Shown here piece by piece: positions 44,473 through 54,442 of a stretch of DNA of 64,000 bases. A program made the position numbers and the translations under genes. Within the stretch, counting starts at the first letter, position 1; each line of letters starts with the position of its first letter. Origin of the DNA: an uncultured Aquimarina sp. (GTDB lineage Bacteria; Bacteroidota; Bacteroidia; Flavobacteriales; Flavobacteriaceae); contig CANMLG010000004.1 in the NCBI GenBank assembly GCA_947498765.1, forward strand, positions 1 through 64,000. Reading direction: 5' to 3'. A model generated the notes under the pieces. The model saw only the letters and a program-made list of their open reading frames with translations, was not told the DNA's origin and ran no database searches.

Positions 44473-44824
44473 TATTGTGTAATTTTCACAAAAGGTAAGT
44501 TTGAGAAACGTGGCATAAAATGATGTGCAATTCGTTTCTGTTTAGTATTAAGTTAAATATACTATTTTCATTTTTGATGTATTTTTTATTTTAGCTTTAT
44601 CCTTTTAGGAGTATGAATTTATGAGGTTAAATGTTAAATGTTCCTTTCTGAAATTCTAGTTGAACATAAAAAGAGGTCTAAAAGTAAGGTTTACGACATA
44701 ATATAGTGTCTATTTTATACTAGTAATAAGCATGAGAGATTTTGAACAAAATTTAGACTAAGTAACAGTTCTAATCAATAAGTCGCTTATGTTTAGACCT
44801 CTTCTGATATTAAAAAAAAGTTTC
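44473..44824. other. Non-coding stretch with inverted-repeat structure
   Basis: This 352-bp gap between the Crp gene start and the T9SS gene end holds no ORF. Its right half is a 133-bp structure bounded by inverted 18-bp repeats, listed separately; the rest is featureless AT-rich sequence. Confidence 0.5.
44671..44803. repeat. MITE-like structure with 18-bp imperfect inverted repeats
   Basis: AAGAGGTCTAAAAGTAAG (44671-44688) and the reverse complement of 44786-44803 (AAGAGGTCTAAACATAAG) agree at 16 of 18 positions, enclosing ~97 bp without coding capacity. It may be a non-autonomous element or IS remnant. The end of the transposase fragment at 48264-48503 is followed by ACTTTTAGTC, which shares the core CTAAAAGT with the left repeat. 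No target-site duplication was found. Confidence 0.5.
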
Positions 44825-47800
44825 TTATTCTAACATGACTTTTTCGATTTTAATAATTTCCTGATTTTCGAGGTTTCTAAGTTCAAGTAGATACATGCCT
44901 CTTGGGATGCCTTCACAATAAATAGAATTCGTCTGATCTAGTTTTCCTTTTTTAATTACTTTTCCATTAAGGTCTAAAATTCGGTAAATTTCATGATAAG
45001 TGCTTCCTTTAATAGTAAGAAAGTCTTTTGCGGGGTTAGGATAAATTTGAATTCCTGAATCCAGGTTTTCAGTAGTAACGATATTGAATAATTTCTGACT
45101 TAAAGTACCTTCCAAAAGGAAATCAACTTTATTGATATTAATCCCAAAATCTTCAACATAAATTCTTACAGTATGAATACCTCGATCTAACGTAAACTCT
45201 TTTGATGTTACTGTTTTGTAGGTGTTTGGACTTCCTGTATTGGTTAATATTAGCGTATTCGTTTTATTAACACCATCAAATTCTATACGGATAGCCCCTT
45301 GATTTCTTGTTGTAGAATAACGAACGTTTGCGTTAAATGTTCCTTTTTCTGATACAAAAACCGTATAATTCAACCATTCACCTTTATCCATCCAGCCTAC
45401 TGAATAGCCACCTTCGCTACAGTCAAAAATATCAACATCGCTATTTGTTCTATATTTTCTTCCGGTATTTCCTGAGGTTCTATCAAAATAAGTTTTGCCA
45501 TTAGCGCCCTCATTAAAATCTTCTGCCTCTACAGTACCGGGAAGACTCGGTGCATTAGCAGGAATAGGATAAATGAGCTCTGTAACAAAAATATCAGGAT
45601 TACTTTCGGCAAAGGCGCGTACTGTTATTGGTGAACCATCTCCGTAATTCAAAACCTTGAAGTGTCCTATGTCAGAGGTGAATTGTAGTCGATTAGGTTC
45701 GGAAGAAGCATAAATAACTTTCCCATTTTTATTTAAATCAAGGGGTCTTGGAACAATGTCAAATTGTCCTTCTTTACCTTCATAAGCATGAATAATCCTA
45801 TTGGGATTATTTGAAGAATCATCATTAGCATATCTCAAATGAGAAAGTTGCATAATAGTATTTGTTTGAATGTCAAAAGAAATATTGTAGTGATAGTTTC
45901 TTTTTAATTGTGTTACAATTTCAGTAGTATGCTTTATTTCACGATATGGATATATCACGGCTGATTCTGCAGAAGAAGGGGATCCTATATAAAGAATTTG
46001 ATCAGCAGTTCCATTAGTGTTATAAGGAATTACAGATCCATTACCTCCTCCAGAACCATCAGGAAGGGCATCTAAAAAACCAGTTACAATTTGACTACCA
46101 AAAAAATCGATACCTCCATTTCTTAAATAAGAAATTTCGGAATTCAAATAAACAGTTTCGCCACCATCTTTAAATGGAAAAGTGTTTTTTCCTATTCGAT
46201 ATTCTGAGGATTTTCTGGTGGTTCCTATGGAAAGAACTAGAATATTATCACCACCAAAGTAAAGACCTACAAACGGAGTAACAGGATCTCCTTTTTTTTG
46301 AGCATAAAATGAAAAATCTTTAATTTCAATTTTTTCTTGCATCCCTGTATTATTTATATATCTATCTGTAGTGTTAACCACTAAATTTGAATCCCAGGTA
46401 TCAGAACTGCCACTAACACTACTTGTATTTCCTAGTCTAGTAGATTTATTTTGCACGGGTATTTTTTCTATTTTGTATTCTCCCAATAAACAAGAGACTC
46501 CATCATAAAATAATCGAAATTCATTTTCTCCTTTAGGTAAATTTCCAATGGGAAAGCTTACCGTTTGAAAATTGGAGATAGAATTAGTTTCTGGTAGGGG
46601 GTAGGAACTAGATGAGCCACCACCTATTTTGTTGGGGATGTCTACAAATAATTCGCCTCCAGATGGTGCTGCCAATTTTAAGGTGAGATTATACCAACCA
46701 GCTTCTTGAATATTTTGTTTGATTATATATGGACTAAAATCACTGAGTTCTACCGTTTCGGTTATCTCTTTTTCTATTTTAAAGCCACTGAAATGAAATT
46801 GACCACGATTAAAATATACCCTTAAAATATTTGCTCCTTTATTAGCAGCTCCTATTGATATAGATGTTGAGTTGTATTCTTGGTTTGAAACAGTATTTGG
46901 TAGCGAAGTACGAGTAGAGATTGTGCCTGTAGTCTGATTATATATGGTTACTTCTCCTCCGTTAGTTCCCGAATATGTTACTTCCATATTATACTTGCCC
47001 TCTTCTTTGAAATCTAATGTATATTCCAACCATTCTCCACTTTCTATGTTTGTAACATCTAATCCACCACTAGGGGATATACGTGATCGAGTACTAACGG
47101 CTTCTCTTTCAACTTTATTAGGACTTACAGTGTTTGTATCATAAAAGCTGGTGCCTTTGTTGCCATAATCAAAATTTGACGCTGAAATCATATTATCTGA
47201 AGGTACACTATTGGAATATATTGGCTTTCTTTTTACAGGAGTTATAATGGTTGTAAATGCCATTTCAGGATTTGCAATTGAAGCTCCAGTAACGCTAATA
47301 GGTGTGTCATTAATATATTTTGTTATTTGATAATGCCCATTGTTTGTAGTAAATTTTACAGCTCTTGGATCTGAGGTAGTATACCTTCTACTAATATCGG
47401 CACCTTCAAAAGGAAATAGTGTAATAGCCATTAATGCTTCTTCACCTGGTGCCATAGAAATAGCTTCTTCTGAAGACCACTGTATAAGTGATACTTGAGG
47501 AATTATGGCAGGGGAAATATCAAAAGTAATATTATAATGGTAGTTTCGTTTCAAATTTAGTAGTTGTCCATCAGTGTATTTAACTCTATGAAAAAGTTTT
47601 ATACTTCCCGATTTATTTCCTGAAGGATCGCCTATGTACCAAATATTGTCAGTATTTCCAGATCTATCAAATGGAATTACTGCTCCTATATTTCCACCAG
47701 AACCATCGGAACGGGCATCTAAAAAACCTGTAACCACAGTTTCTCCAGGATTTAAATAAACCTTTTTCGAGTTTCCATTTGCAAACGGAAATGTGTTTTG

Positions 47801-48124
47801 ACCCACATTATACTCAGAAGAGTATCGGGTAGTTCCTATTGAAATAATTTGTATTCTATTAGCATCGAAAAATAAAACGCCTACAAAAGGAGTTACGGGG
47901 TCTGCTTTTTGACGTGCATAAAAAGAAAAATCTCTAATTGTTAGTTCTTCTTGCTTGTTCGAGTTATTGGTATGTTTATCGGATAAGTTTATAATCAAAT
48001 TTGATTTCCAGCCATCTGGAGTACCGTTAGAATTTGAATTATTTCCTAGTCGTATCTGAGACCATGATAGCATTCCAGAAAATAAACAGCATAAGGTGAG
48101 CAGTATTTGTTTAATACGTAGCAT
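44825..48124 (-). CDS. Large T9SS-exported protein with duplicated domain and CBM6-like modules
   Basis: 1,099 residues with a signal peptide (1-22). A ~190-residue unit beginning RLGNNSNSNGTPDGW and RLGNTSSVSGSSDTW (about residues 25-215 and 565-760) occurs twice and shares FSFYA, DPVTPFVG, SIGTTR.SSEY, VTGFLDA and LKRNYHYNI.FDI. Carbohydrate-binding CBM6-like jelly-rolls are visible around 310-460 (ESGEWLEYTLDF) and 870-1010 (VEAEDFNEGANGKTYFD, DKGEWLNYTVFV). A T9SS type A sorting domain ends the protein (IYPNPAKDFLTIKG ... RGMYLLELRN). No catalytic domain is recognised, so it is probably a surface polysaccharide-binding protein or adhesin. It is bracketed by IS-like debris and preceded by a 16-bp motif shared with 9372-9387. 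Confidence 0.85.
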   Translation of the reverse strand: MLRIKQILLTLCCLFSGMLSWSQIRLGNNSNSNGTPDGWKSNLIINLSDKHTNNSNKQEELTIRDFSFYARQKADPVTPFVGVLFFDANRIQIISIGTTRYSSEYNVGQNTFPFANGNSKKVYLNPGETVVTGFLDARSDGSGGNIGAVIPFDRSGNTDNIWYIGDPSGNKSGSIKLFHRVKYTDGQLLNLKRNYHYNITFDISPAIIPQVSLIQWSSEEAISMAPGEEALMAITLFPFEGADISRRYTTSDPRAVKFTTNNGHYQITKYINDTPISVTGASIANPEMAFTTIITPVKRKPIYSNSVPSDNMISASNFDYGNKGTSFYDTNTVSPNKVEREAVSTRSRISPSGGLDVTNIESGEWLEYTLDFKEEGKYNMEVTYSGTNGGEVTIYNQTTGTISTRTSLPNTVSNQEYNSTSISIGAANKGANILRVYFNRGQFHFSGFKIEKEITETVELSDFSPYIIKQNIQEAGWYNLTLKLAAPSGGELFVDIPNKIGGGSSSSYPLPETNSISNFQTVSFPIGNLPKGENEFRLFYDGVSCLLGEYKIEKIPVQNKSTRLGNTSSVSGSSDTWDSNLVVNTTDRYINNTGMQEKIEIKDFSFYAQKKGDPVTPFVGLYFGGDNILVLSIGTTRKSSEYRIGKNTFPFKDGGETVYLNSEISYLRNGGIDFFGSQIVTGFLDALPDGSGGGNGSVIPYNTNGTADQILYIGSPSSAESAVIYPYREIKHTTEIVTQLKRNYHYNISFDIQTNTIMQLSHLRYANDDSSNNPNRIIHAYEGKEGQFDIVPRPLDLNKNGKVIYASSEPNRLQFTSDIGHFKVLNYGDGSPITVRAFAESNPDIFVTELIYPIPANAPSLPGTVEAEDFNEGANGKTYFDRTSGNTGRKYRTNSDVDIFDCSEGGYSVGWMDKGEWLNYTVFVSEKGTFNANVRYSTTRNQGAIRIEFDGVNKTNTLILTNTGSPNTYKTVTSKEFTLDRGIHTVRIYVEDFGININKVDFLLEGTLSQKLFNIVTTENLDSGIQIYPNPAKDFLTIKGSTYHEIYRILDLNGKVIKKGKLDQTNSIYCEGIPRGMYLLELRNLENQEIIKIEKVMLE

Positions 48125-48184
48125 AATGTTTTAATTTAGAGTTTTGATTTTATATAAAACTATACAATCAATTTGCATAATGCT

Positions 48185-48200
48185 ACCCTGTTTTCAGTGA
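48185..48200 (-). promoter_or_regulatory. Second copy of the 16-bp motif TCACTGAAAACAGGGT
   Basis: Read on the minus strand, towards the T9SS gene whose ATG is at 48124, this is identical to 9372-9387. The shared orientation and target gene type suggest a regulator-binding site. Confidence 0.35.
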
Positions 48201-48263
48201 AAATTAATTTTAATAAATTGATAATGAATATGGTTAAAAGGACTTTTTGTTTTTTGTAGAATT

Positions 48264-48503
48264 GTGATGAGGTTGCTTTATTTTGGAGACTGCTATAAAT
48301 ATGTAGAGCAAACAGGATTCAAAGCATTTAATACAATTGCAAATACAATAAACTACAGATCAATCCTGAATTATTTTATTAATAGAAGTACAAATGCTTC
48401 TGCAGAATCTTTTAATGCTAAAATAAAAGCCTTTAGAGCACAATTCAGAGGAGTTAAAAATGTAGAATTCTTCCTCTTTAGATTAACCAGAATATTTGCA
48501 TAA
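48264..48503 (+). pseudogene. 3' remnant of a transposase gene (ISL3-like)
   Basis: Only ~75 residues remain. The segment from GFKAFNTIANTINYRSILNYF through NASAESFNAKIKAFRAQFRGV to FLFRLTRIFA is the typical C terminus of a Bacteroidota DDE transposase that I associate with ISAon1-like members of the ISL3 family. No earlier part of a transposase is found upstream in any frame, so the gene is 5'-truncated and inactive. It lies between the T9SS gene and tRNA-fMet. Family assignment is from memory of the C-terminal motif. Confidence 0.7.
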
Positions 48504-48564
48504 ACACAACTTTTAGTCTTGATCCAAACAAACTCTTATAAATACTAACTTTACTGCATAAAAA

Positions 48565-48590
48565 AAGCCTTTCAAAAAAATGAAAAGCTT
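48565..48590 (-). terminator. Terminator downstream of tRNA-fMet
   Basis: On the minus strand a 10-bp stem with one G-T wobble (48581-48590 pairing with 48565-48574) is followed by a run of T residues, ending the tRNA transcript. Confidence 0.75.
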
Positions 48591-48597
48591 TAAGTAG

Positions 48598-48670
<73 letters not shown>

Positions 48671-48789
48671 CTATTGTGGTGCAAAGATACGTCCTTTTTT
48701 AAGTTTGACAATGCGATATTGCAAAAAAATAAAGTAATTTTTGTGTTAATTTTTCAAGCCTCGGATTACTAGAATGTTAATGAATAAAA

Positions 48790-48816
48790 AAAGCCACTCT
48801 TTTTTTGAGTGGCTTT
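48790..48816 (-). terminator. Rho-independent terminator of groEL
   Basis: A 10-bp stem (AAAGCCACTC 48790-48799 with 48807-48816) and 7-nt loop, followed on the minus strand by a T run; 26 nt after the groEL stop. Confidence 0.88.
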
Positions 48817-48841
48817 GAATTATATGTTTGATGATAAAAAA

Positions 48842-50485
<1,644 letters not shown>

Positions 50486-50510
50486 TTATGCTGAAAGCTT
50501 AGAGCTGTGG

Positions 50511-50521
50511 GCTACCTGCTA
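50511..50521 (+). repeat. Inverted-repeat arm flanking the four-helix-bundle gene (distal side)
   Basis: GCTACCTGCTA here matches at 9 of 11 positions the reverse complement of 50890-50900. Both arms lie directly outside the inserted gene and neighbouring bases are also rich in AGCT/AGCTT, as in REP-like palindromic ends. Confidence 0.45.
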
Positions 50522-50875
50522 TCAGCTTGTTAATTTTTGTTTTAGTGAATGAATTTGTCTTCTTATTTGACTTATGGAGTTCAATAATTCTTTACTAATT
50601 TGGTAATCTAAATAGTTTAGATCTTTTGAAAGAATTACTAAATATTCTACTTCGCAAATGGAGCCTTGAGCAATGGTAAGAAATCTTTTAAATTCAATAT
50701 CTGAATCCCTTCCGCAACCTTCACTTATATTAGTAGGTACTGAAGACATAGCTCTTCTAATTTGAGAAACTAAACCAAACTTTTCATTGTCAGGAAAGGT
50801 GGTAGTTATTTCATAAATTTTCAGAGTAAGTAAATGACTTTCTTTCCAGATATTATATTTTTTAAAATCTCTCAT
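50522..50875 (-). CDS. Four-helix bundle protein (23S rRNA intervening-sequence protein family) inserted in groESL
   Basis: 117 residues, normal for the family (Pfam 23S_rRNA_IVP). Signatures are WKESHLLTLKIYEIT, FGLVSQIRRAMSSVPTNISEGCGR and KRFLTIAQGSICEVEYLVIL. The family was first seen inside intervening sequences of 23S rRNA genes and is common as stand-alone genes in Bacteroidota; the biochemical role is not established. Here it sits between groES (34-nt gap) and groEL (48-nt gap) on the same strand, so it should be co-expressed with heat-shock genes. The flanks carry imperfect inverted repeats, suggesting that the gene arrived as a small cassette. Confidence 0.92.
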   Translation of the reverse strand: MRDFKKYNIWKESHLLTLKIYEITTTFPDNEKFGLVSQIRRAMSSVPTNISEGCGRDSDIEFKRFLTIAQGSICEVEYLVILSKDLNYLDYQISKELLNSISQIRRQIHSLKQKLTS

Positions 50876-50889
50876 AAGCTCATCGCCCG

Positions 50890-50900
50890 TTGCTGGTAGC
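50890..50900 (-). repeat. Inverted-repeat arm flanking the four-helix-bundle gene (proximal side)
   Basis: The minus-strand sequence GCTACCAGCAA pairs in inverse orientation with 50511-50521 (9 of 11). It lies between the groES stop and the four-helix-bundle start. Confidence 0.45.
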
Positions 50901-50909
50901 TTTAAGCGT

Positions 50910-51185
50910 TTACACTATCGCCAAAATATCATCCTCACGCATAATTAGGTAGTCATTGCCTTCTAGTTTAAGTTCTGTTCCACCGTATTTGCTATATAAA
51001 ACAGTGTCACCAACTTTAACCGTCATTTCGTGATCTTTTTTACCATTACCAACGGCAATAACTTTTCCTTTTTGAGGTTTTTCTTTTGCGGTATCTGGAA
51101 TATAAAGTCCTGAAGCTGTTTTAGTTTCTGCTGCGACAGGCTCCACAAGCACTCTGTCAGCTAATGGTTTAATAGTTACTCCCAT
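50910..51185 (-). CDS. groES: Co-chaperonin GroES
   Basis: 91 residues. [11 protein letters not shown] at the N terminus, the mobile loop ([20 protein letters not shown] region) and [28 protein letters not shown] are typical. Caps the GroEL chamber. First gene of the groES - four-helix-bundle - groEL unit. A perfect AACGATATCGTT palindrome lies 34 nt upstream; no CIRCE (TTAGCACTC-N9-GAGTGCTAA) is present. Confidence 0.97.
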   Translation of the reverse strand: MGVTIKPLADRVLVEPVAAETKTASGLYIPDTAKEKPQKGKVIAVGNGKKDHEMTVKVGDTVLYSKYGGTELKLEGNDYLIMREDDILAIV

Positions 51186-51218
51186 TTTTATATGTTTTAA
51201 TTAATTAAAATTAGTATT

Positions 51219-51230
51219 AACGATATCGTT
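51219..51230. promoter_or_regulatory. Perfect 12-bp palindrome upstream of groES
   Basis: AACGATATCGTT is a perfect dyad in the AT-rich leader of groES, in the region expected for the promoter, and could be an operator. No known factor assigned. Confidence 0.3.
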
Positions 51231-51279
51231 GTTTTCAGAAATTGTGCCATCTAAATTTACACTGACAAATTGAAATAAA

Positions 51280-51312
51280 AAATGCCGACTTGTCAGTTGC
51301 AAATCGGCATTT
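51280..51312 (-). terminator. Terminator of the miaB-secG operon
   Basis: A 9-bp stem (AAATGCCGA 51280-51288 with 51304-51312) and 15-nt loop, with A/T tracts on both sides. Placed after secG and before the groES promoter on the minus strand. Confidence 0.75.
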
Positions 51313-51396
51313 TTTTATGAGGTATGGCATTTATTCTTTTGTCATAAACTGAACAGCCTAATTAAAAATATAACCTCTGTATCTTATGTGCTGTAA

Positions 51397-51726
51397 TTAT
51401 TCAGCAGGTTCTTCGTTTATTGTTGGAATTTCTTGGTCATCAATATCAATAACTTCTTCGTCACTTAATATTTTTGACTCTTGTAAGCCTTTACCATCCA
51501 TAATTGAAACATTAGAAAGTAAAATTAATGCTAGTAAAAGAGTTGCTAAAGCCCAAGTACTTTTATCAAGAAAATCGGTTGTTTTTTGAACGCCACCTAA
51601 TTGACCTCCGCCACCACCAAAAGAAGATGATAATCCGCCACCTTTAGGGTTTTGTACCATAATTACTAAAATAAGTAATAGAGCTACTACTACTATAAGG
51701 GCTAAGAATATTGAAAATGTACTCAT
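51397..51726 (-). CDS. secG: Preprotein translocase subunit SecG
   Basis: 109 residues with two membrane helices (~5-25 and ~55-75) separated by the conserved QNPKGGGLSSSFGGGGGQ loop, and an acidic C-terminal tail typical of Bacteroidota SecG. Accessory subunit of the SecYEG channel. Last gene of the minus-strand operon; 6 nt after the TPR protein stop. Confidence 0.93.
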   Translation of the reverse strand: MSTFSIFLALIVVVALLLILVIMVQNPKGGGLSSSFGGGGGQLGGVQKTTDFLDKSTWALATLLLALILLSNVSIMDGKGLQESKILSDEEVIDIDDQEIPTINEEPAE

Positions 51727-51732
51727 AATCTG

Positions 51733-52590
51733 TTATTTATTATCCGTCAATTTTTCGATTGCTCGAATTCGGTCTGCAAATAAACCACTTTTTTCGGGAT
51801 TTTTCAAAATTAAAATTTTATATGCTTGTATTGCTTTTTTGTAATTTTTTTGAGCCAAATACACTTTAGCTAGTGTTTCGGTCATCAGATCTTCTGTGGG
51901 TATGTTATTTTGTTTGGCTAAGTTTACTATTGGAGCGGTCTTATTTACAGGGGCTATCTTGGGTGAATTTTTAATAAAATTGTCAATTAAAGAACTTTCG
52001 ATAAGTTTCTTTTTTGATGAAATAGTAGGAATATCCTTTCTGTTAATAGGTTGTAAAGTGGCTAAACGCAACCATTCTGTAAATGAATGGGTTTCTTTTT
52101 GGTCAAATTCTAAAGGAGTATTAATGTTTAGTGTTGTGTCACTTTTTTTAATTTGGTTTTCAGGCGTTTTAGCTTCAAAAAGTAGGGGGTCTGTAATTTG
52201 GGTCGCCTCTTCCGAAGTCATTTTTAAACTTGTTTCCTCTAGTGTAGGAGTTTTGTGTATAGCCTTAGTTTTTTCTGTTTTATTTTCTGAAGATGCTGTA
52301 AGTTCAATTTTTTGTGTTGGTTCTGTTTTTGTGTCAGTAGCAGCTGGTTTTATAAATGATTTTGAAGTGATAAAATTAAATAGTACTTCGCGATCAGTGG
52401 TGTAAGCGGCAGTTTCTTTTAGTTTTTGATTGTATAAATAGCTGCTTTGATCTTTTAAAGCTTTCAATTGAATAGCTCGAGCTGATTGAAAATAAGGATA
52501 TTTATCAATAATTATGGTTAGCATTGATAAGTCAGAAAGTTGTATTTGCTGAGGGTTATTTAAAATATGTAATAAAGCTTTTGATTCCAT
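51733..52590 (-). CDS. TPR-containing protein of the lptE-secG operon
   Basis: 285 residues, no signal peptide. The N-terminal ~90 residues are helical (LLHILNNPQQIQLSDLSMLTIIIDKYPYFQSARAI region), the middle ~130 are low-complexity Thr/Lys/Glu-rich, and the C terminus holds one TPR hairpin (LAKVYLAQKNYKKAIQAYKILILKNPEKS). Occurs in this place in many flavobacteria but its function is not established. 3 nt gap to lptE upstream. Confidence 0.82.
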   Translation of the reverse strand: MESKALLHILNNPQQIQLSDLSMLTIIIDKYPYFQSARAIQLKALKDQSSYLYNQKLKETAAYTTDREVLFNFITSKSFIKPAATDTKTEPTQKIELTASSENKTEKTKAIHKTPTLEETSLKMTSEEATQITDPLLFEAKTPENQIKKSDTTLNINTPLEFDQKETHSFTEWLRLATLQPINRKDIPTISSKKKLIESSLIDNFIKNSPKIAPVNKTAPIVNLAKQNNIPTEDLMTETLAKVYLAQKNYKKAIQAYKILILKNPEKSGLFADRIRAIEKLTDNK

Positions 52591-52593
52591 AAA

Positions 52594-53103
52594 TTACCAT
52601 TTTGCTAATGTGGCATTTACCATGTCTTGGGTAATGCGCTCAAAAATTTCGGTAAAGGCAGTTTCTGCAGTGTCTCCAGTTAACAATTGTGAGCTTGGAT
52701 AGTCATAAAAAAATGAGAATGTTTGCTCTAGATCATTCTCTTCATTTTTAGTATCAATGTATCGTAATCTAATACCAATGGTTAAGCGACTTTCCGCAGC
52801 AGTTTGATCGGCAGTAGCAGTATTGGGGGCAATGTAAAATTGTGTAATTTCTCCTTCGTAAATAATATCACCATTACTGGTAACTAAATCTAAATTGGTT
52901 TGATTTAAAATAAAATCTTGCAATTCGATGGTGTATCTTCGGTCTAAACCAGGTTCAACAATTGGAGCTTGATTGGAAAATTGACGAACTTCAAAGGTTT
53001 TTACATCGGGACTAATTGAAATTCCGCTAAAGGAATAAATACCGCACCCAATACATAAAAAGCTAATAAGGGCTCCAAGAGTAAAAGTTTTAAAGTGTTT
53101 CAT
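52594..53103 (-). CDS. lptE: LPS assembly lipoprotein LptE
   Basis: 169 residues with a lipoprotein signal (SFLCIGCGIYSF, Cys20) directly followed by the GIYSFSG typical of Bacteroidota LptE, then strands of the type SRLTIGIRLRYIDTKNE. Plugs the LptD barrel in LPS insertion into the outer membrane. Its ATG overlaps the stop of the sigma54 activator gene by one base (TAATG), indicating coupling. Confidence 0.88.
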   Translation of the reverse strand: MKHFKTFTLGALISFLCIGCGIYSFSGISISPDVKTFEVRQFSNQAPIVEPGLDRRYTIELQDFILNQTNLDLVTSNGDIIYEGEITQFYIAPNTATADQTAAESRLTIGIRLRYIDTKNEENDLEQTFSFFYDYPSSQLLTGDTAETAFTEIFERITQDMVNATLAKW

Positions 53104-54410
53104 TACAAGTCGAATTGTTTTATTTTACGATATAAGGTGCGTTCGCTAATACCTAGTTCTTCTGCGGCAGCTTTTCGCTTGTTTTTGTGGCGTTCTAATG
53201 ATTTTTTGATCAATTCAAGCTCTTTATCATGTAAAGATAGGGTTTCTTCTTCTTCGATTTCTTCAGCAAAATGATATTTGTCATCCTTAGCATTTGCTTC
53301 TGGTGTTTCTTCTGGGTAAGCGCTTGCTTCAATTTGTAAATATTCTTCCTTATTAGTTTCGGGAGTAGGGGTAAATTGAGGCTTTTGGAATTCAGAATTA
53401 GTCAGAATAGCTTCGTGAGGAGACTCGCCGTAAATTTTATTAATTAAATGTTCATTGTCCTTTTGTACATCTGAAACATCACCATTTTTCATCAACTCAA
53501 GGGTTAGTTTTTTTAAATCACTCAAATCACTTTTCATATCAAAAAGGACTTTGTATAAAATTTCGCGTTCATTTTTAAAATCGCTTTCTTGTTCTTTTGT
53601 GTTAACTACAGCAGGTAAATTGCCTCCCATATTAGGTAAGTAGCTTCTAAGAGTAGTGGCTGTAATACTTCTACTTTCTTCTAGAACTGAAATTTGCTCA
53701 GCTACATTACGTAATTGTCTAATGTTTCCATTCCAGTGGTATTTTTCTAATAAAAACACACTTTCCTCAGTTAAACGAATAGTAGGCATTTTGTATTTAG
53801 AAGCAAAATCAGAAGCAAATTTTCGAAATAGCAAGTGGATATCTCCTTTGCGTTCTCTTAGTGGAGGGAGTCCAATTTCGACAGTGCTTAAACGATAATA
53901 TAAATCTTCTCGAAATTTATTTTTTTTTATAGCTTCAAACATTTGTACGTTGGTAGCGGCAACAATGCGAACATTAGTTTTTTGAACTTTGGAAGAACCA
54001 ACTTTTATGAATTCACCATTTTCAAGTACCCGCAATAAGCGTACTTGTGTTGTTAGTGGTAGTTCCCCAACTTCATCTAAAAAAATAGTACCACCGTCGG
54101 ACTCTTCAAAATAACCACTTCGTGTGCTTGTAGCTCCAGTAAAAGCACCTTTCTCATGGCCAAAAAGTTCACTATCAATAGTTCCTTCAGGGATAGCGCC
54201 ACAGTTGACAGCTATGAATTTGCCGTGTTTTCTGTGCGAAAGAGAGTGTATTATTTTAGGAACACTTTCCTTGCCGACACCACTTTCGCCGGTTATTAAT
54301 ACGGAAATATCGGTAGGTGAAACCTGAATGGCTTTTTCAATAGCACGATTGAGTCCAGGGTCATTACCAATAATTCCAAAACGTTGTTTTGTGGCTTGAA
54401 CAGATTCCAT
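53103..54410 (-). CDS. Sigma-54-interacting transcriptional activator (AAA+, Fis-type HTH)
   Basis: 435 residues. The AAA+ domain begins almost at the N terminus: Walker A GESGVGKE, the sigma54-contact GAFTGA in GHEKGAFTGATS, Walker B GGTIFLDEVGELP and an arginine-finger region (KNKFREDLYYRLSTVEIGLPPLRER). A variable acidic linker follows, and a C-terminal Fis-type helix-turn-helix (KRKAAAEELGISERTLYRKIKQF). No receiver, GAF or PAS domain is present, so activity must be controlled by other means. Target genes unknown; its place between miaB and lptE is usual for flavobacteria. Confidence 0.93.
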   Translation of the reverse strand: MESVQATKQRFGIIGNDPGLNRAIEKAIQVSPTDISVLITGESGVGKESVPKIIHSLSHRKHGKFIAVNCGAIPEGTIDSELFGHEKGAFTGATSTRSGYFEESDGGTIFLDEVGELPLTTQVRLLRVLENGEFIKVGSSKVQKTNVRIVAATNVQMFEAIKKNKFREDLYYRLSTVEIGLPPLRERKGDIHLLFRKFASDFASKYKMPTIRLTEESVFLLEKYHWNGNIRQLRNVAEQISVLEESRSITATTLRSYLPNMGGNLPAVVNTKEQESDFKNEREILYKVLFDMKSDLSDLKKLTLELMKNGDVSDVQKDNEHLINKIYGESPHEAILTNSEFQKPQFTPTPETNKEEYLQIEASAYPEETPEANAKDDKYHFAEEIEEEETLSLHDKELELIKKSLERHKNKRKAAAEELGISERTLYRKIKQFDL

Positions 54411-54442
54411 TTTATTAATTATTTTTTTTGATAATTGTTTTT

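Noticed and set aside
51231-51280. CIRCE element for groESL
   Set aside because: Neither half of the CIRCE dyad (TTAGCACTC or GAGTGCTAA) is present in the leader.
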